Shown one piece after another: positions 49,763 to 59,403 of a DNA stretch of 64,000 bases (its first letter is position 1; every line of letters begins with the position of its first letter). Source of the stretch: Prochlorococcus sp. MIT 1314 (GTDB lineage Bacteria; Cyanobacteriota; Cyanobacteriia; PCC-6307; Cyanobiaceae); NCBI RefSeq assembly GCF_034093315.1, contig NZ_CP139300.1, positions 930,001 to 994,000 of the forward strand, given 5' to 3'. Made by a program: the position numbers and the translations under genes. Under the pieces are notes generated by a model that saw nothing but the letters and a program-made list of their open reading frames with translations, ran no database searches and was not told where the DNA came from.

Positions 49763-50494
49763 CTATGAATTCTCATTTGAACGATCCTCAAATTGCTGAG
49801 GTCTTCGACTACCTTTCCTCTTAGGGCTTGCACCCACTGGGATTGTTTGTTCTTCTTTAGGAAGAACTTCTCCTTTAAAAACCCAAACTTTAATTCCTAA
49901 CACACCGTAGGTAGTATTAGCTTCACGGGTTGCATAGTCAATTTCAGCTCTCAAAGTATGTAAAGGAACTCTACCTTCTCTAGTCCATTCTGTTCTAGCA
50001 ATTTCAGCACCATTCAACCTTCCTCCTACTTGTATTTTCAGACCTAACACTCCAGCCCTTTGAGCCCTTTGTAGAGCCATTCTTATAGTTCTTCTAAATG
50101 CAACTCTTTTTTCCAGTTGTTGTGCAATATATTCAGCTAGTAAAAAAGCATCAGCATCAACTCGCTCAACTTCAACAACATTTATTCTAACTTGCCTTGT
50201 CCTATCACCTATAGTTTTTTGAATTCCAGATCTCAATTCTTCTATACCACTTCCTTGTCTTCCAACTATCACTCCTGGTCTTGCTGTTTTTAATTCAAGT
50301 TCCAGTTGATCAGCTTTTCTAGCTATTAGTACATCGCTAATTCCTGCCGCACCATATTTTTTCTGTATGAAAGTACGAATTTTAAAATCTTCTTGGAGAA
50401 GAATTGGATATGTCTTTGAAGTCGCAAACCATTTGGAGCGATGCTCTTGTGTAATACCTAATCTTAGTCCAGAAGGATGTATTTTATGTCCCAT
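49763..50494 (-). CDS. rpsC: 30S ribosomal protein S3
   Basis: 243 residues. S3 lines the mRNA entry channel. KH-domain signature [16 protein letters not shown] is present, and the C-terminal half has [20 protein letters not shown] and [20 protein letters not shown]. The tail is Lys/Arg-rich. Its ATG shares one base with the end of rplV. Confidence 0.97.
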   Translation of the reverse strand: MGHKIHPSGLRLGITQEHRSKWFATSKTYPILLQEDFKIRTFIQKKYGAAGISDVLIARKADQLELELKTARPGVIVGRQGSGIEELRSGIQKTIGDRTRQVRINVVEVERVDADAFLLAEYIAQQLEKRVAFRRTIRMALQRAQRAGVLGLKIQVGGRLNGAEIARTEWTREGRVPLHTLRAEIDYATREANTTYGVLGIKVWVFKGEVLPKEEQTIPVGASPKRKGSRRPQQFEDRSNENS

Positions 50495-50880
50495 TAGTTT
50501 TGTACCTCCACATTAGTTTGAGTAGGAGCAGATTCAACAGAAATACTTATATGGCAAGTCTGTTTTTTAATAGAAAAAGCTCTTCCTTGAGCTCTAGGCC
50601 TATACCTCTTCATTACAGGACCATTATTAGCCCATGCAGAGGAAATAACTAAGGTAGATGGATCCATCCCTAGATTATGCTCTGCATTAGCAACAGCAGA
50701 TCTTAGAACTTTAGTAATAGGATCAGTAGATCTGTAAGGCATAAATTCCAACATAATCAATGCATCTCTATATGAACGACCCCTTATTTGATCCAAAACT
50801 CTTCTCACTTTAGATGCTGATCCTCGAACATAGTTTCCATGAGCAATAGCAGTTTTTGTTGTTTCAGGTGTTTTTGTCAT
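50494..50880 (-). CDS. rplV: 50S ribosomal protein L22
   Basis: 128 residues. L22 reaches into the exit tunnel; its extended hairpin includes the macrolide-relevant loop before [20 protein letters not shown]. It also has [20 protein letters not shown]. It overlaps rpsS by four bases and rpsC by one. Confidence 0.97.
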   Translation of the reverse strand: MTKTPETTKTAIAHGNYVRGSASKVRRVLDQIRGRSYRDALIMLEFMPYRSTDPITKVLRSAVANAEHNLGMDPSTLVISSAWANNGPVMKRYRPRAQGRAFSIKKQTCHISISVESAPTQTNVEVQN

Positions 50881-51155
50881 GATTTTGCTCCTTTCTTGTC
50901 TCTTATGTGACCACGATAAGTGCGTGTGGGAGCAAATTCACCTAGTTTATGACCGATCATTTGTTCGGTTATAAATACAGGAATGTGAGTCTTACCATTA
51001 TGTACCGCGATTGTGTGGCCAATCATTACAGGTAAAATAGTAGAAGCTCTAGACCAAGTTTTAATTACAGACTTGTCATTATCAGAATTTTGTTTTTCTA
51101 CCTTTTTGAGCAAACTATCTGCTATAAAAGGTCCTTTTTTTAGTGAACGTCCCAT
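50877..51155 (-). CDS. rpsS: 30S ribosomal protein S19
   Basis: 92 residues. S19 forms the 30S head with S13. It begins [20 protein letters not shown] and has [20 protein letters not shown] and [19 protein letters not shown]. It follows rplB by 37 bases and overlaps rplV by four. Confidence 0.98.
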   Translation of the reverse strand: MGRSLKKGPFIADSLLKKVEKQNSDNDKSVIKTWSRASTILPVMIGHTIAVHNGKTHIPVFITEQMIGHKLGEFAPTRTYRGHIRDKKGAKS

Positions 51156-51192
51156 GTTTATGAAATAGAAATTAAAGTAATAGTTGAAGTAA

Positions 51193-52056
51193 TCAAGAGT
51201 CTCTTCCTCCTCTACTCCTCTTAGAAACGCGACGACGTCTTCGAACCACTAATTTATTACTTGGTTTGTTCTTTTTACGTGTCTTTAACCCAAGAGCTGG
51301 TTTACCCCATGGAGTAACAGGGCCTGCTCTACCAATTGGTGCCTTTCCCTCTCCTCCTCCATGTGGATGGTCACATGGGTTCATTACACTTCCTCTTACT
51401 TGAGGCCTTCTTCCAAGCCATCTTCTTCTTCCTGCTTTACCTAAGCTAGTATTTCTTATTTCTGAGTTACCAACCTCTCCAAGAGTTGCGTAACATTCTT
51501 TTCTAACAAGTCTTACCTCAGTAGATGGGAGTTTTAAAGCAACATAATCTCCCTCTTTTGCCATAACTTGGGCACTAGCACCTGCGGACCTGACCATCTG
51601 GGCACCTCTACCTGCATATAACTCGACACAATGAACACTAGATCCTAATGGCATAACAGAGAGGGGCATTGCATTTCCATCTTCGATTGGAACACTTTCT
51701 CCTGATATGACATTTTGGCCTACTTTTACTCCAGCTGGAGCAATAATATATCTTTTCTCTCCATCTTCGTAAAATAGAAGTGCGAGTCTTGCATTTCTAT
51801 GAGGATCGTAGTGGATAGCTGCAACTTTAGCATTTATGTTTCTTTTATCTCTTCTAAAGTCAACTAATCTATATTGCCTTTTGTGACCACCTCCACGATG
51901 ACGGCAAGTAATAACTCCACGATTATTCCTGCCTTTCACTCTATGTTTTGAAACTATTAGTGATCTCTCAGGTTTTGCACTTGTTATTTCACTAAAATCA
52001 GTAACTACTCTTTGTCTAGTGCCAGGTGTATAAGGTTTAAATTTACGAATTGCCAT
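51193..52056 (-). CDS. rplB: 50S ribosomal protein L2
   Basis: 287 residues. L2 is needed for subunit joining and peptidyl transfer. It shows [34 protein letters not shown]-like [18 protein letters not shown], and the [18 protein letters not shown] loop with the conserved histidine. It follows rplW by 12 bases. Confidence 0.98.
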   Translation of the reverse strand: MAIRKFKPYTPGTRQRVVTDFSEITSAKPERSLIVSKHRVKGRNNRGVITCRHRGGGHKRQYRLVDFRRDKRNINAKVAAIHYDPHRNARLALLFYEDGEKRYIIAPAGVKVGQNVISGESVPIEDGNAMPLSVMPLGSSVHCVELYAGRGAQMVRSAGASAQVMAKEGDYVALKLPSTEVRLVRKECYATLGEVGNSEIRNTSLGKAGRRRWLGRRPQVRGSVMNPCDHPHGGGEGKAPIGRAGPVTPWGKPALGLKTRKKNKPSNKLVVRRRRRVSKRSRGGRDS

Positions 52057-52068
52057 AATTAAAACTCC

Positions 52069-52371
52069 TTAAGATTCTGGAAATAGTTGGATTTTGTCTC
52101 CTTCAGCAAGGCGTACAATCGCCTTTTTGACCTGAGAACGTTTACCGGAAAATTTCCCGACTCTTCTTGTTCTCCTAGGAGGATTCATAGTATTAACTCC
52201 TATGACTTTAACACTAAACAAGGCTTCAATAGCAGCCTTTATTTGTGGCTTTGCAGCTCTATGATCTACTTCAAAAGTATATTGGTTAAGATCTAGTGCA
52301 TTTGTAGCCTTCTCAGTAATAATTGGCTTTCTTATTACATCAGCCAAACGAGAATCGAATAATTTGCTCAT
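52069..52371 (-). CDS. rplW: 50S ribosomal protein L23
   Basis: 100 residues. L23 forms the docking site for SRP and trigger factor at the exit tunnel. It has [37 protein letters not shown] and [16 protein letters not shown]. The start overlaps the end of rplD by four bases. Confidence 0.97.
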   Translation of the reverse strand: MSKLFDSRLADVIRKPIITEKATNALDLNQYTFEVDHRAAKPQIKAAIEALFSVKVIGVNTMNPPRRTRRVGKFSGKRSQVKKAIVRLAEGDKIQLFPES

Positions 52372-53000
52372 GATGCATAAACCTCCATAATTTTATTTAT
52401 TGCTGATTGACCTATAACTAATTTATTAGCGTTGAGGATATCAAATACATTTAATTGATCAGCGGCTATTAATTTTACTTTTTCAATATTATTTATGGAT
52501 TTTTTTATTACATCTGAGGGACTATCAAGAATAACTAAAACTTTTTCAGTTTTTTGTATTCCTAATCGAGTAAGGCCATTTATGATTTCACTTGTTTTAG
52601 GCTGCTTTAAAGTAGATCCAAAATCTTCAACAGCCTTTATATCAGATACTCTAGACATAAGTGCTGTTCTAAGAGCTAATCTGCGTTCCTTACGATTCAT
52701 ATCAAGACTATAAGAACGTGGCTTCGGTCCAAAAATAATTCCACCACCAGGCCTTAAAGGTGTTCTGATTGATCCTTGACGAGCTCTTCCTGTTCCTTTC
52801 TGTTTGTATGGCTTTCTACCACCACCTCTTACTTCAGATCTTGTCAGAGTTGATGCAGTCCCTTGTCTTTTATTTGCAAGTTGCCTAAGAACTGCTCTAT
52901 GGATTAAGTCTGCCGAAGAAGTTTCCTTGGCAACTGCTAATTCAAGAGTAACTTTGCCTGATTTTTTACCATCCCACTTAAGAGTTTCGAGTACTGTCAT
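52368..53000 (-). CDS. rplD: 50S ribosomal protein L4
   Basis: 210 residues. L4 extends a loop into the tunnel ([20 protein letters not shown]). In E. coli it also controls the S10 operon through its leader RNA. It lies second in this cluster and overlaps both rplC and rplW by four bases. A structured leader is present upstream of rplC, but whether L4 binds it is unknown. Confidence 0.97.
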   Translation of the reverse strand: MTVLETLKWDGKKSGKVTLELAVAKETSSADLIHRAVLRQLANKRQGTASTLTRSEVRGGGRKPYKQKGTGRARQGSIRTPLRPGGGIIFGPKPRSYSLDMNRKERRLALRTALMSRVSDIKAVEDFGSTLKQPKTSEIINGLTRLGIQKTEKVLVILDSPSDVIKKSINNIEKVKLIAADQLNVFDILNANKLVIGQSAINKIMEVYAS

Positions 53001-53650
53001 GATTTTTCACCTCCTTTTTTACCTACAACATTGTTTGGCTTAATGTTGACAATTGAGCCAGGCTTACCTGGGACAGAACCCTTAACTACAATTAAATTTT
53101 TCTGGTCATCAATTTTTAGAACTAACAGACCTTTCGTAGTTATCTGTTTCCCTCCATACCTTCCTGCCATTCTTTTCCCTGGATAAATTCTGCCTGGCGT
53201 TGTTCCTGCTCCTGTAGAACCTGGAGCTCTATGATTTTTTGAACCATGACTCATGGGACCTCTGCTAAAACCATGTCTTTTCTGATAACCAGCAAAACCT
53301 CTACCCATAGATTTACCACTAATATCAACTTTCTGGCCAACCTCAAAGTTTTTTACAGTGATTTGATTTCCAATTTCATAAGATGTAGTTTCTTCAACTC
53401 TATATTCTTTTAAATGCTTAAGAAGTTCTTCACCTGACTTTAATAAATGGCCTTTTTCAGGCTTACTTATATGCTTATCTTTCGACAAGCCATAACCTAT
53501 TTGAACGGCAGTATAACCATCCAAAGCGGTTGTTTTCAATTGTGTGACTCGGCATGGCCCAGCCTCAATAAGAGTAACTGGTACAGAATTACCTTTGTCA
53601 TCGAAAAGTTGGGACATGCCCAGTTTCTTTCCTAAAATTCCTATAGACAT
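52997..53650 (-). CDS. rplC: 50S ribosomal protein L3
   Basis: 217 residues. L3 is an early-assembly protein near the peptidyl transferase centre. Marks are [40 protein letters not shown] and the [15 protein letters not shown]-like [18 protein letters not shown] loop. It is the first gene of the long minus-strand cluster of ribosomal genes because rpsJ is placed elsewhere. Confidence 0.98.
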   Translation of the reverse strand: MSIGILGKKLGMSQLFDDKGNSVPVTLIEAGPCRVTQLKTTALDGYTAVQIGYGLSKDKHISKPEKGHLLKSGEELLKHLKEYRVEETTSYEIGNQITVKNFEVGQKVDISGKSMGRGFAGYQKRHGFSRGPMSHGSKNHRAPGSTGAGTTPGRIYPGKRMAGRYGGKQITTKGLLVLKIDDQKNLIVVKGSVPGKPGSIVNIKPNNVVGKKGGEKS

Positions 53651-53925
53651 AAGACCTAAATTAGGCTAGCTCGTAATAATTTTTTTTATACCTAAACCAT
53701 TTCAGTTCAAAGGTCTAGCTAAAAAAACTATTAATAAGGTTGAGACTTATCTAAAAACTTAGATAGTTTCTCATGGGATAAACCCACCTGAGTTTTTAAC
53801 GAAACGCTAAAAATGTGAAATTTTGTAGAGGCTCGGCTAGCTTACGAGCTTAAAAATTCACTAAATTACAATTGTACATCATCAAGTACCATAAAATAAA
53901 ATAAAATAGAAACAAAGGAATTTTT
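53651..53925. promoter_or_regulatory. Divergent rplC/ndhN control region with hairpins
   Basis: 275 bases. In the rplC leader, the plus-strand span 53742-53772 folds as a long imperfect stem (CTATCTAA against TTAGATA with outer GAGA/TCTC), next to a small GGG-TTTAT-CCC stem. Further upstream, GCTCG and CGAGC (about 53831-53849) form another stem. GTAC-N8-GTAC at 53874-53889 is a symmetrical site near the ndhN promoter. Several stems in a ribosomal leader fit an autoregulatory RNA (inference). Confidence 0.5.
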
Positions 53926-54402
53926 ATGCCATTACTTCTCACAGGGAAAAAGTTTCATAACGATTTAAAAGCGAACAAATGTCTTGCAATCTTTGCTCCT
54001 CTTGAAGGTGGTTATGAAACTCGTCTTTTGAGAAGAATGAGAGCCAAGGGCTTTAAAACTTTTATAACCTCAGCCAGAGGGCTTGGAGATCCAGAAGTCT
54101 TCTTATTACAATTGCATGGGGTTAGGCCACCTCACCTTGGTCACCAAAACGTAGGGAAAAATGGAGCGCTCGGCGAAGTTCAACAAGTAATCCCACAAGC
54201 TTCTGAGTTATTCAATGTTAATGATAAAAATAAATTACTTTGGTTGTTAGAAGGTCAAGTATTGTCTCAATCAGAGTTAGAGAGCTTAATTGAGATTTGT
54301 ACTAAAGACAACAAACTAACAATTGTTGTTGAAATGGGGGGTTCAAGAAAACTTGAATGGAAGTCACTAAATGATTATATTTTGGATGAATTTGAAAGTT
54401 AA
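53926..54402 (+). CDS. ndhN: NAD(P)H-quinone oxidoreductase (NDH-1) subunit N
   Basis: 158 residues, a soluble, photosynthesis-specific NDH-1 subunit of the hydrophilic arm. NDH-1 carries cyclic electron flow, respiration and CO2 uptake in thylakoids. Family features are [44 protein letters not shown] and [15 protein letters not shown]. It starts the ndhN-ldpA pair and diverges from the ribosomal cluster. Confidence 0.95.
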   Translation: MPLLLTGKKFHNDLKANKCLAIFAPLEGGYETRLLRRMRAKGFKTFITSARGLGDPEVFLLQLHGVRPPHLGHQNVGKNGALGEVQQVIPQASELFNVNDKNKLLWLLEGQVLSQSELESLIEICTKDNKLTIVVEMGGSRKLEWKSLNDYILDEFES

Positions 54403-54407
54403 ATTGT

Positions 54408-55406
54408 TTGATTAAAACCAAGAATAAAAACGATATATGGATTAAGTTGATTTGTGGCGCAAGTAATGAAGATACTGTTGCTATCGAAGATTTATGTGCG
54501 ATTTATACTGCTGCTGGCGTCGACTACATAGATGTTGCCGCTGAAGAATCGATAGTTAATGCAGCAAAAAAAGGAATCGAGTGGGCAGAAAAAATCTATA
54601 AAAATTCCCCTGGATTAATGATAAGCATTAGTGATGGTAATGATATCCACTTTCGTAAAGCAAAATTTGATCCATTAAGGTGTCCCCCTAATTGTCCAAG
54701 ACCTTGTGAAAAAGTATGTCCCACCTTTGCAATTGATAATTCTGGTATTAAAGAGAATAAATGTTATGGATGTGGAAGATGCATAAGTAGTTGTCCCCTT
54801 AACCTAATTAGTGAATATGAATATAATTTGTCAAAAGATGATTTAGCATCAACACTTCAAAAAATAAAGCCTGATGCAGTAGAAATTCATACAGAAATCA
54901 ATCGATTAGATTCTTTTACAAAAGTTGTAGGTATCCTTAAAAGTTCTGAAACGAAACTTGACAAGATATCTATCAGTTGTGGATTGAATCACTCTGTCAA
55001 AAAATCACAAGAGCCCGAAGATCTTTTGAAAGCTCTTTGGGAAAGATATGATATTCTCAACGAACTAAATATTCCCCTTATTTGGCAGCTAGATGGAAGG
55101 CCAATGTCTGGAGATCTTGCTCCAACAACAAGTAGAGATACCGTTAAGTTGTTTGAAAGAATCGGTTCAGATCTTCCACCAGGATTAATACAATTAGCAG
55201 GTGGGACAAATGAAAAAACTCATGAATTTTTGAAATCAAACAATCTTCCAGACGGAATAGCTTTTGGTAGTGCTGCAAGGAAAATTATGCAACCTATTAT
55301 TGAATCTGCGCACAACAATAACAAAAGACTGTATGAGTATCCTGAAAGTATGGCTTTAGCAATCAAAAAAGCTAAGAAATTTCTAGAGCCATGGAAATCG
55401 AGCTAA
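54408..55406 (+). CDS. ldpA: Iron-sulfur protein LdpA (light-dependent period, circadian input)
   Basis: 332 residues. The middle has cysteines CPPNCPRPCEKVC (from C92) and a ferredoxin-like KCYGCGRCISSCP (C119, C122, C125, C129), which together can bind two Fe-S clusters. An NAD- or TIM-barrel-like part with QLAGGTNEKTH follows. In Synechococcus elongatus LdpA senses redox state and adjusts the circadian period by light intensity. It follows ndhN by five bases, probably in one transcript, and starts with TTG at 54408. Prochlorococcus lacks KaiA, so the clock target may differ. Confidence 0.88.
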   Translation: MIKTKNKNDIWIKLICGASNEDTVAIEDLCAIYTAAGVDYIDVAAEESIVNAAKKGIEWAEKIYKNSPGLMISISDGNDIHFRKAKFDPLRCPPNCPRPCEKVCPTFAIDNSGIKENKCYGCGRCISSCPLNLISEYEYNLSKDDLASTLQKIKPDAVEIHTEINRLDSFTKVVGILKSSETKLDKISISCGLNHSVKKSQEPEDLLKALWERYDILNELNIPLIWQLDGRPMSGDLAPTTSRDTVKLFERIGSDLPPGLIQLAGGTNEKTHEFLKSNNLPDGIAFGSAARKIMQPIIESAHNNNKRLYEYPESMALAIKKAKKFLEPWKSS

Positions 55407-55507
55407 TTCAAATAATATTTTATTTTTCAAAACCTACTCCTTATTTTAAAAAATTTGTATTTTTTTGATAGAAAAAAATCTTTTGATGTATTAAACTAAT
55501 AATTCAA

Positions 55508-55579
55508 TGGGCCGTCGCCAAGTGGTAAGGCATCGGGTTTTGGTCTCGACATTCCTAGGTTCGAATCCTAGCGGCCCAG
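55508..55579 (+). tRNA. tRNA-Gln (anticodon TTG)
   Basis: 72 bases. The acceptor stem TGGGCCG pairs with CGGCCCA, with discriminator G. The D arm is GCCAAGTGGTAAGGC, the anticodon stem TCGGG/CTCGA holds loop TTTTGGT (anticodon TTG), and the T arm is CTAGGTTCGAATCCTAG. In cyanobacteria this tRNA is charged through Glu-tRNA-Gln and GatCAB. Confidence 0.96.
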
Positions 55580-55592
55580 TCCTAACAATCAA

Positions 55593-56372
55593 TTGGTGTC
55601 TGCTCAAAAAATATTTCTATTTGATTTTGATGGAGTTATAGTAGATGGAATGCATGAATATTGGCATAGTTCTTTGCTGGCATGTGAAAAATATTTAAAT
55701 TCACCGCATATCTCTTTTAATCAAAACCTTTATCAAAAAGTACCAAATACTTTCAAAGAAATTAGACCTTTGGTTAAATATGGTTGGGAAATGGTTCTAA
55801 TTGTTCACGAAATTATAAAAACAGAAAATTCAATAAAGAATCTTAATAAAGAGGATTTCATTAATAATTATCATCAAAATTGTCAGAGGATATTAAAAGA
55901 TAATTCTTGGATTGCCAAAGATTTACAAAAAATATTAGATAAGTCCCGCACGTACCAAATTGAAAAAGATTTTGAAAGCTGGGTGAATTTACACAATCCA
56001 TTTTTTGAAGTTATAAATTTTATGGAAGCATTAAGGAAAAGAGGAATAAAAACAGGAATAATAACAACAAAAGGGGAAATATTTGCAGAAAAAATTCTTG
56101 CCAAACTAAATATTTTTCCAGAATTTGTTTTTGGTTATGAATCGGGAACAAAAATCAAAATAGCGCAAAAGCTTTCTAAAACTTATGAAATTTTAGGTTT
56201 CATAGAAGATAGGAAAAAAACTCTAATTGACATCAAACAGAATTCAGAAACTTCCTATATTCCTTGCTTCCTAGCTGATTGGGGATATTTAAAAGATTCA
56301 GATAGATATAATTTAAGTAATGAAATTAAATTAATAAAATTAGTCAATCTAGAGAATTTAGTTGCAATTTAA
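55593..56372 (+). CDS. HAD family hydrolase upstream of recA
   Basis: 259 residues, cytoplasmic. Motif I is LFDFDGVIVDG, motif II is GIITTKGEIF, and motif IV is GFIEDRKKTL with the acidic pair. The cap region is helical and Asn/Lys-rich. It resembles phosphoglycolate-phosphatase-like HADs, but the substrate is unknown. Start is probably TTG at 55593 or GTG at 55596, 13 bases after tRNA-Gln, so it may be read from the tRNA promoter. Confidence 0.8.
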   Translation: MVSAQKIFLFDFDGVIVDGMHEYWHSSLLACEKYLNSPHISFNQNLYQKVPNTFKEIRPLVKYGWEMVLIVHEIIKTENSIKNLNKEDFINNYHQNCQRILKDNSWIAKDLQKILDKSRTYQIEKDFESWVNLHNPFFEVINFMEALRKRGIKTGIITTKGEIFAEKILAKLNIFPEFVFGYESGTKIKIAQKLSKTYEILGFIEDRKKTLIDIKQNSETSYIPCFLADWGYLKDSDRYNLSNEIKLIKLVNLENLVAI

Positions 56373-56386
56373 AGATCGTCAGCTAG

Positions 56387-56400
56387 AGTACGAATGTACT
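56387..56400 (+). promoter_or_regulatory. LexA-binding box of recA
   Basis: AGTACGAATGTACT fits the cyanobacterial LexA consensus RGTAC-N3-DGTWCB at every position. It lies 85 bases before the recA ATG and directly beside a TATAGT -10-like element (56400-56405), so bound LexA would block the promoter. This supports SOS control of recA. Confidence 0.8.
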
Positions 56401-56484
56401 ATAGTTTGTATTTATGAAGTTTGGTTTAAATAAAAATTTCCAAATTTAGAATAATTACAAGAACTTTAATCGATAAAGCAAACA

Positions 56485-57582
56485 ATGAGTCTTGAAGAAA
56501 AGAAAAAAACTGAGTCAACAGAAAAAGACAAGGCATTAAGTCTCGTCTTAGGTCAAATTGAAAGAAATTTTGGACGAGGATCAATAATGAGGCTTGGTGA
56601 CGCATCAAGAATGAAAGTAGAAACAATATCTACTGGGGCACTCACCTTAGATTTAGCATTAGGAGGAGGCTATCCAAAAGGAAGAGTCGTAGAAGTCTAC
56701 GGACCAGAAAGTTCAGGTAAAACTACATTAACGCTTCACGCGATTGCAGAGGTCCAAAAAAATGGGGGAGTAGCTGCATTTGTAGATGCTGAGCATGCAC
56801 TTGATCCCGTTTATGCAGCCTCCTTAGGAGTTGATGTTGAAAATTTGTTAGTTTCACAACCAGATACAGGTGAAATGGCTCTAGAAATAGTTGACCAGCT
56901 TATAAGATCGAGTGCAGTAGATCTCGTAGTTGTTGATTCGGTTGCAGCACTCACTCCAAGAGCCGAGATAGAAGGAGAAATGGGAGATCACGTAATTGGA
57001 AGCCAAGCAAGACTAATGAGTCAAGCAATGAGAAAAATAACCGGAAATATTGGCAAATCTGGATGTACCGTAATATTCCTAAATCAATTACGCTTAAAAA
57101 TCGGTGTTACATACGGCAATCCAGAAACAACTACAGGAGGAAATGCATTAAAATTTTATGCCTCAGTGAGACTTGATATCAGAAGAATTCAAACTCTTAA
57201 AAGAGGTACAGAAGAATACGGCATAAGAGCAAAAGTGAAAGTAGCAAAAAACAAAGTAGCTCCTCCATTTAGAATTGCAGAGTTTGATATTCTCTTCGGC
57301 AAGGGTATTAGTACAACAGGATGTTTATTAGATTTAGCTGAGGAGACTAACATCATAATAAGGCGAGGCGCTTGGTATAGTTATGAAGGAGAAAATATTG
57401 GACAAGGAAGAGATAATACAATTATTTGGCTTGATCAAAACTTAGAAATTAGAAATAAACTAGAATCTATGGTTAAAGAGAAATTAACAGAAGGCACTGA
57501 AGTCAGCTCTAATTCAATGAAAGTATTAAATAGCATTCCTGCCAATGCAACCGCTGTTAATGATATAAAAACAGTTGCTTAA
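56485..57582 (+). CDS. recA: Recombinase A
   Basis: 365 residues. It forms the strand-exchange filament and triggers LexA self-cleavage. The Walker A motif is GPESSGKTT and the Walker B region ends [31 protein letters not shown] is the L2 loop region. The C-terminal 30 residues are acidic/variable. A LexA box lies upstream. It converges on the DUF2839 gene with two bases between stops. Confidence 0.98.
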   Translation: MSLEEKKKTESTEKDKALSLVLGQIERNFGRGSIMRLGDASRMKVETISTGALTLDLALGGGYPKGRVVEVYGPESSGKTTLTLHAIAEVQKNGGVAAFVDAEHALDPVYAASLGVDVENLLVSQPDTGEMALEIVDQLIRSSAVDLVVVDSVAALTPRAEIEGEMGDHVIGSQARLMSQAMRKITGNIGKSGCTVIFLNQLRLKIGVTYGNPETTTGGNALKFYASVRLDIRRIQTLKRGTEEYGIRAKVKVAKNKVAPPFRIAEFDILFGKGISTTGCLLDLAEETNIIIRRGAWYSYEGENIGQGRDNTIIWLDQNLEIRNKLESMVKEKLTEGTEVSSNSMKVLNSIPANATAVNDIKTVA

Positions 57583-57584
57583 TG

Positions 57585-57830
57585 TTATAAAGAATCAGCC
57601 AGAGTCCACCACCCAGCAGCAGGACCTATAAATCTAACTAAAATCCATAAAATAACTAACCCTCCAATTCCAAACCAACTAGCTTTAATACTTAATTTAA
57701 TCAGACTATCTCTTTGATTAATTGTTAAAGGAAGCCATTCAAATAATCTTTGGGAATTATCAGATTTAGTTTTATTATTATTTAGCTTTGGAGGTAAACC
57801 AAGTGTTTTACGTCTTTTTGCTTCTCCCAT
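57585..57830 (-). CDS. DUF2839 family small membrane protein
   Basis: 81 residues. It begins MGEAKRRKTLGLPPK, the signature of the cyanobacterial DUF2839 family. A C-terminal hydrophobic helix (IGGLVILWILVRFIGPAAGWW) probably anchors it in a membrane with the basic N-terminus in the cytoplasm. No function is known to me. It is 29 bases downstream of the DinG-like gene and converges on recA. Confidence 0.8.
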   Translation of the reverse strand: MGEAKRRKTLGLPPKLNNNKTKSDNSQRLFEWLPLTINQRDSLIKLSIKASWFGIGGLVILWILVRFIGPAAGWWTLADSL

Positions 57831-57859
57831 GTTTCTTTAGTTATTTAGAAAATCATAAC

Positions 57860-59308
57860 CTAATCAAAAGGTAACATATAGTTAATTTGTTTTGAGGGTT
57901 GAATACTGTGTAAAAGTAATCTTCCCCAATATCTTTTCTTTGCTCTTCCGTCTAAGATTATTAACTTACCAGAATTCTTCCTTAAAGGTGATATAGATCT
58001 TTCTAATGTTAATATGGCCTGAGGAAGAAAGAAGTCTCTAAACCAATCTCGTGAAAGTTTTTTATTATGAGAAACTGTTATTGCATTAATAGGTTCTGAC
58101 ATATTTGGAATAGGAAGTAGAGGAATGATGATTTGATCTGGAATTTGTATTAAATAAGAATTCATAATCCACCAATCATAACTAGAACAAATAATTTGAT
58201 TATTGCGAAAGGGAATTTTCTCTAGCAAGACCCTCTTCCCATACTTAGAAGCTAATTCTGTGGCAAGATTATTTTTCAAATAAATATCATCAGACAAAAC
58301 TAAAGTTAACCCCTTTCTAAAAAGTATTAACTTTTTGCATTTATCTAAGATTGAATTTGTAAAAAGAGGACTATTGGGTAGCAACTGATTGGAAGGTATG
58401 TACAACGAAATCTTTTGCTCTTCATAATTACTCTTAAAATTAATGACCAAGTCAATATCTATACTTTGCTTTTTAAGGTACATTTGAAAAAAATTATCTT
58501 TTCTCAAAGCTGATAAAAAAACAAATTTATTATCAGCAAAAAATTCCTTAATTAGAGAAAGTTCATCTATTGGCTGCAAATACAAATTCCAGTCTAAATT
58601 TGTATTATTTAATTTTACCCAGCAGGCCCAACCTTGAGAGAAAGCGTTATTAACACTAAAAAATTTATCAGAAAAAGAAGAATTTTCATGAAAAAAGTTT
58701 GAAAAAAAAATAATTTCTTTTTCATCTAAATTGATATAACTATTTCCTAAAACCCTTCTCATTAAGAACTTTTCCTTAAGGCAATCATATAATTTGATAA
58801 ATTTTTGATTTTTGGAATCTAATTCTTTAAAGTTTTTTGTCCAATCCTCCTTAATTAAAGAAATCCTAAAATGATTTTTAAGATCTTGTTTTATATCCTC
58901 AATTCCAGAATGAACTATTCGATGATTTCTAAGATTAAGAGAATTTGGATCATTAAGTAAATCTTGAATTGTTATCAAGCGAATTCGATGATTTGCAAAA
59001 ATAATTTGATCATTTTTTAAAATAAATTCAAATCCAAGATTTCTTAATAAATAAATTTGAGAATTTTTTATAAATTGAATATTTTTTTCAGATAAAATAA
59101 AAGTTGAATTTTCTTCTTTTAAAAATAGAGAAATCAAAATAGGAGGTAACCAATAATGGGTAGAGAAAATTTCTGAATTAACTAGATATGTGGAATCATT
59201 TTCAATAGACTTCGAAACTAGTCGACCAAAAGAATATATGTGATCCCAATCAATACTTTGGCCTCCCAAAAATTTTTTCAAATATTGATGACTTAAAATT
59301 TCAAGCAT
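57860..59308 (-). CDS. DinG-like helicase homologue lacking recognisable ATPase motifs
   Basis: 482 residues. The C-terminal 55 residues align with the end of DinG/XPD-type helicases: LPQAILTLERSISPLRK, LIILDGRAKKRYWG and LLLHSIQP. However the helicase motif VI (usually QgxGRxIR) reads ERSISPLRK and no Walker A (GxGKT) is seen anywhere. The N-terminal 200 residues are AT-rich, Asn/Ile/Lys-rich and match nothing I know. It may bind nucleic acid without unwinding it, or be decaying. It diverges from tyrA across 95 bases. Confidence 0.65.
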   Translation of the reverse strand: MLEILSHQYLKKFLGGQSIDWDHIYSFGRLVSKSIENDSTYLVNSEIFSTHYWLPPILISLFLKEENSTFILSEKNIQFIKNSQIYLLRNLGFEFILKNDQIIFANHRIRLITIQDLLNDPNSLNLRNHRIVHSGIEDIKQDLKNHFRISLIKEDWTKNFKELDSKNQKFIKLYDCLKEKFLMRRVLGNSYINLDEKEIIFFSNFFHENSSFSDKFFSVNNAFSQGWACWVKLNNTNLDWNLYLQPIDELSLIKEFFADNKFVFLSALRKDNFFQMYLKKQSIDIDLVINFKSNYEEQKISLYIPSNQLLPNSPLFTNSILDKCKKLILFRKGLTLVLSDDIYLKNNLATELASKYGKRVLLEKIPFRNNQIICSSYDWWIMNSYLIQIPDQIIIPLLPIPNMSEPINAITVSHNKKLSRDWFRDFFLPQAILTLERSISPLRKNSGKLIILDGRAKKRYWGRLLLHSIQPSKQINYMLPFD

Positions 59309-59403
59309 TTATAATTAATTTAATTTCAAATACACACAAAATTTATGACTCTAATATACAAAAAATTGGTATCAATATAAGAAAGTCTCGAATTAATCAA
59401 TCT

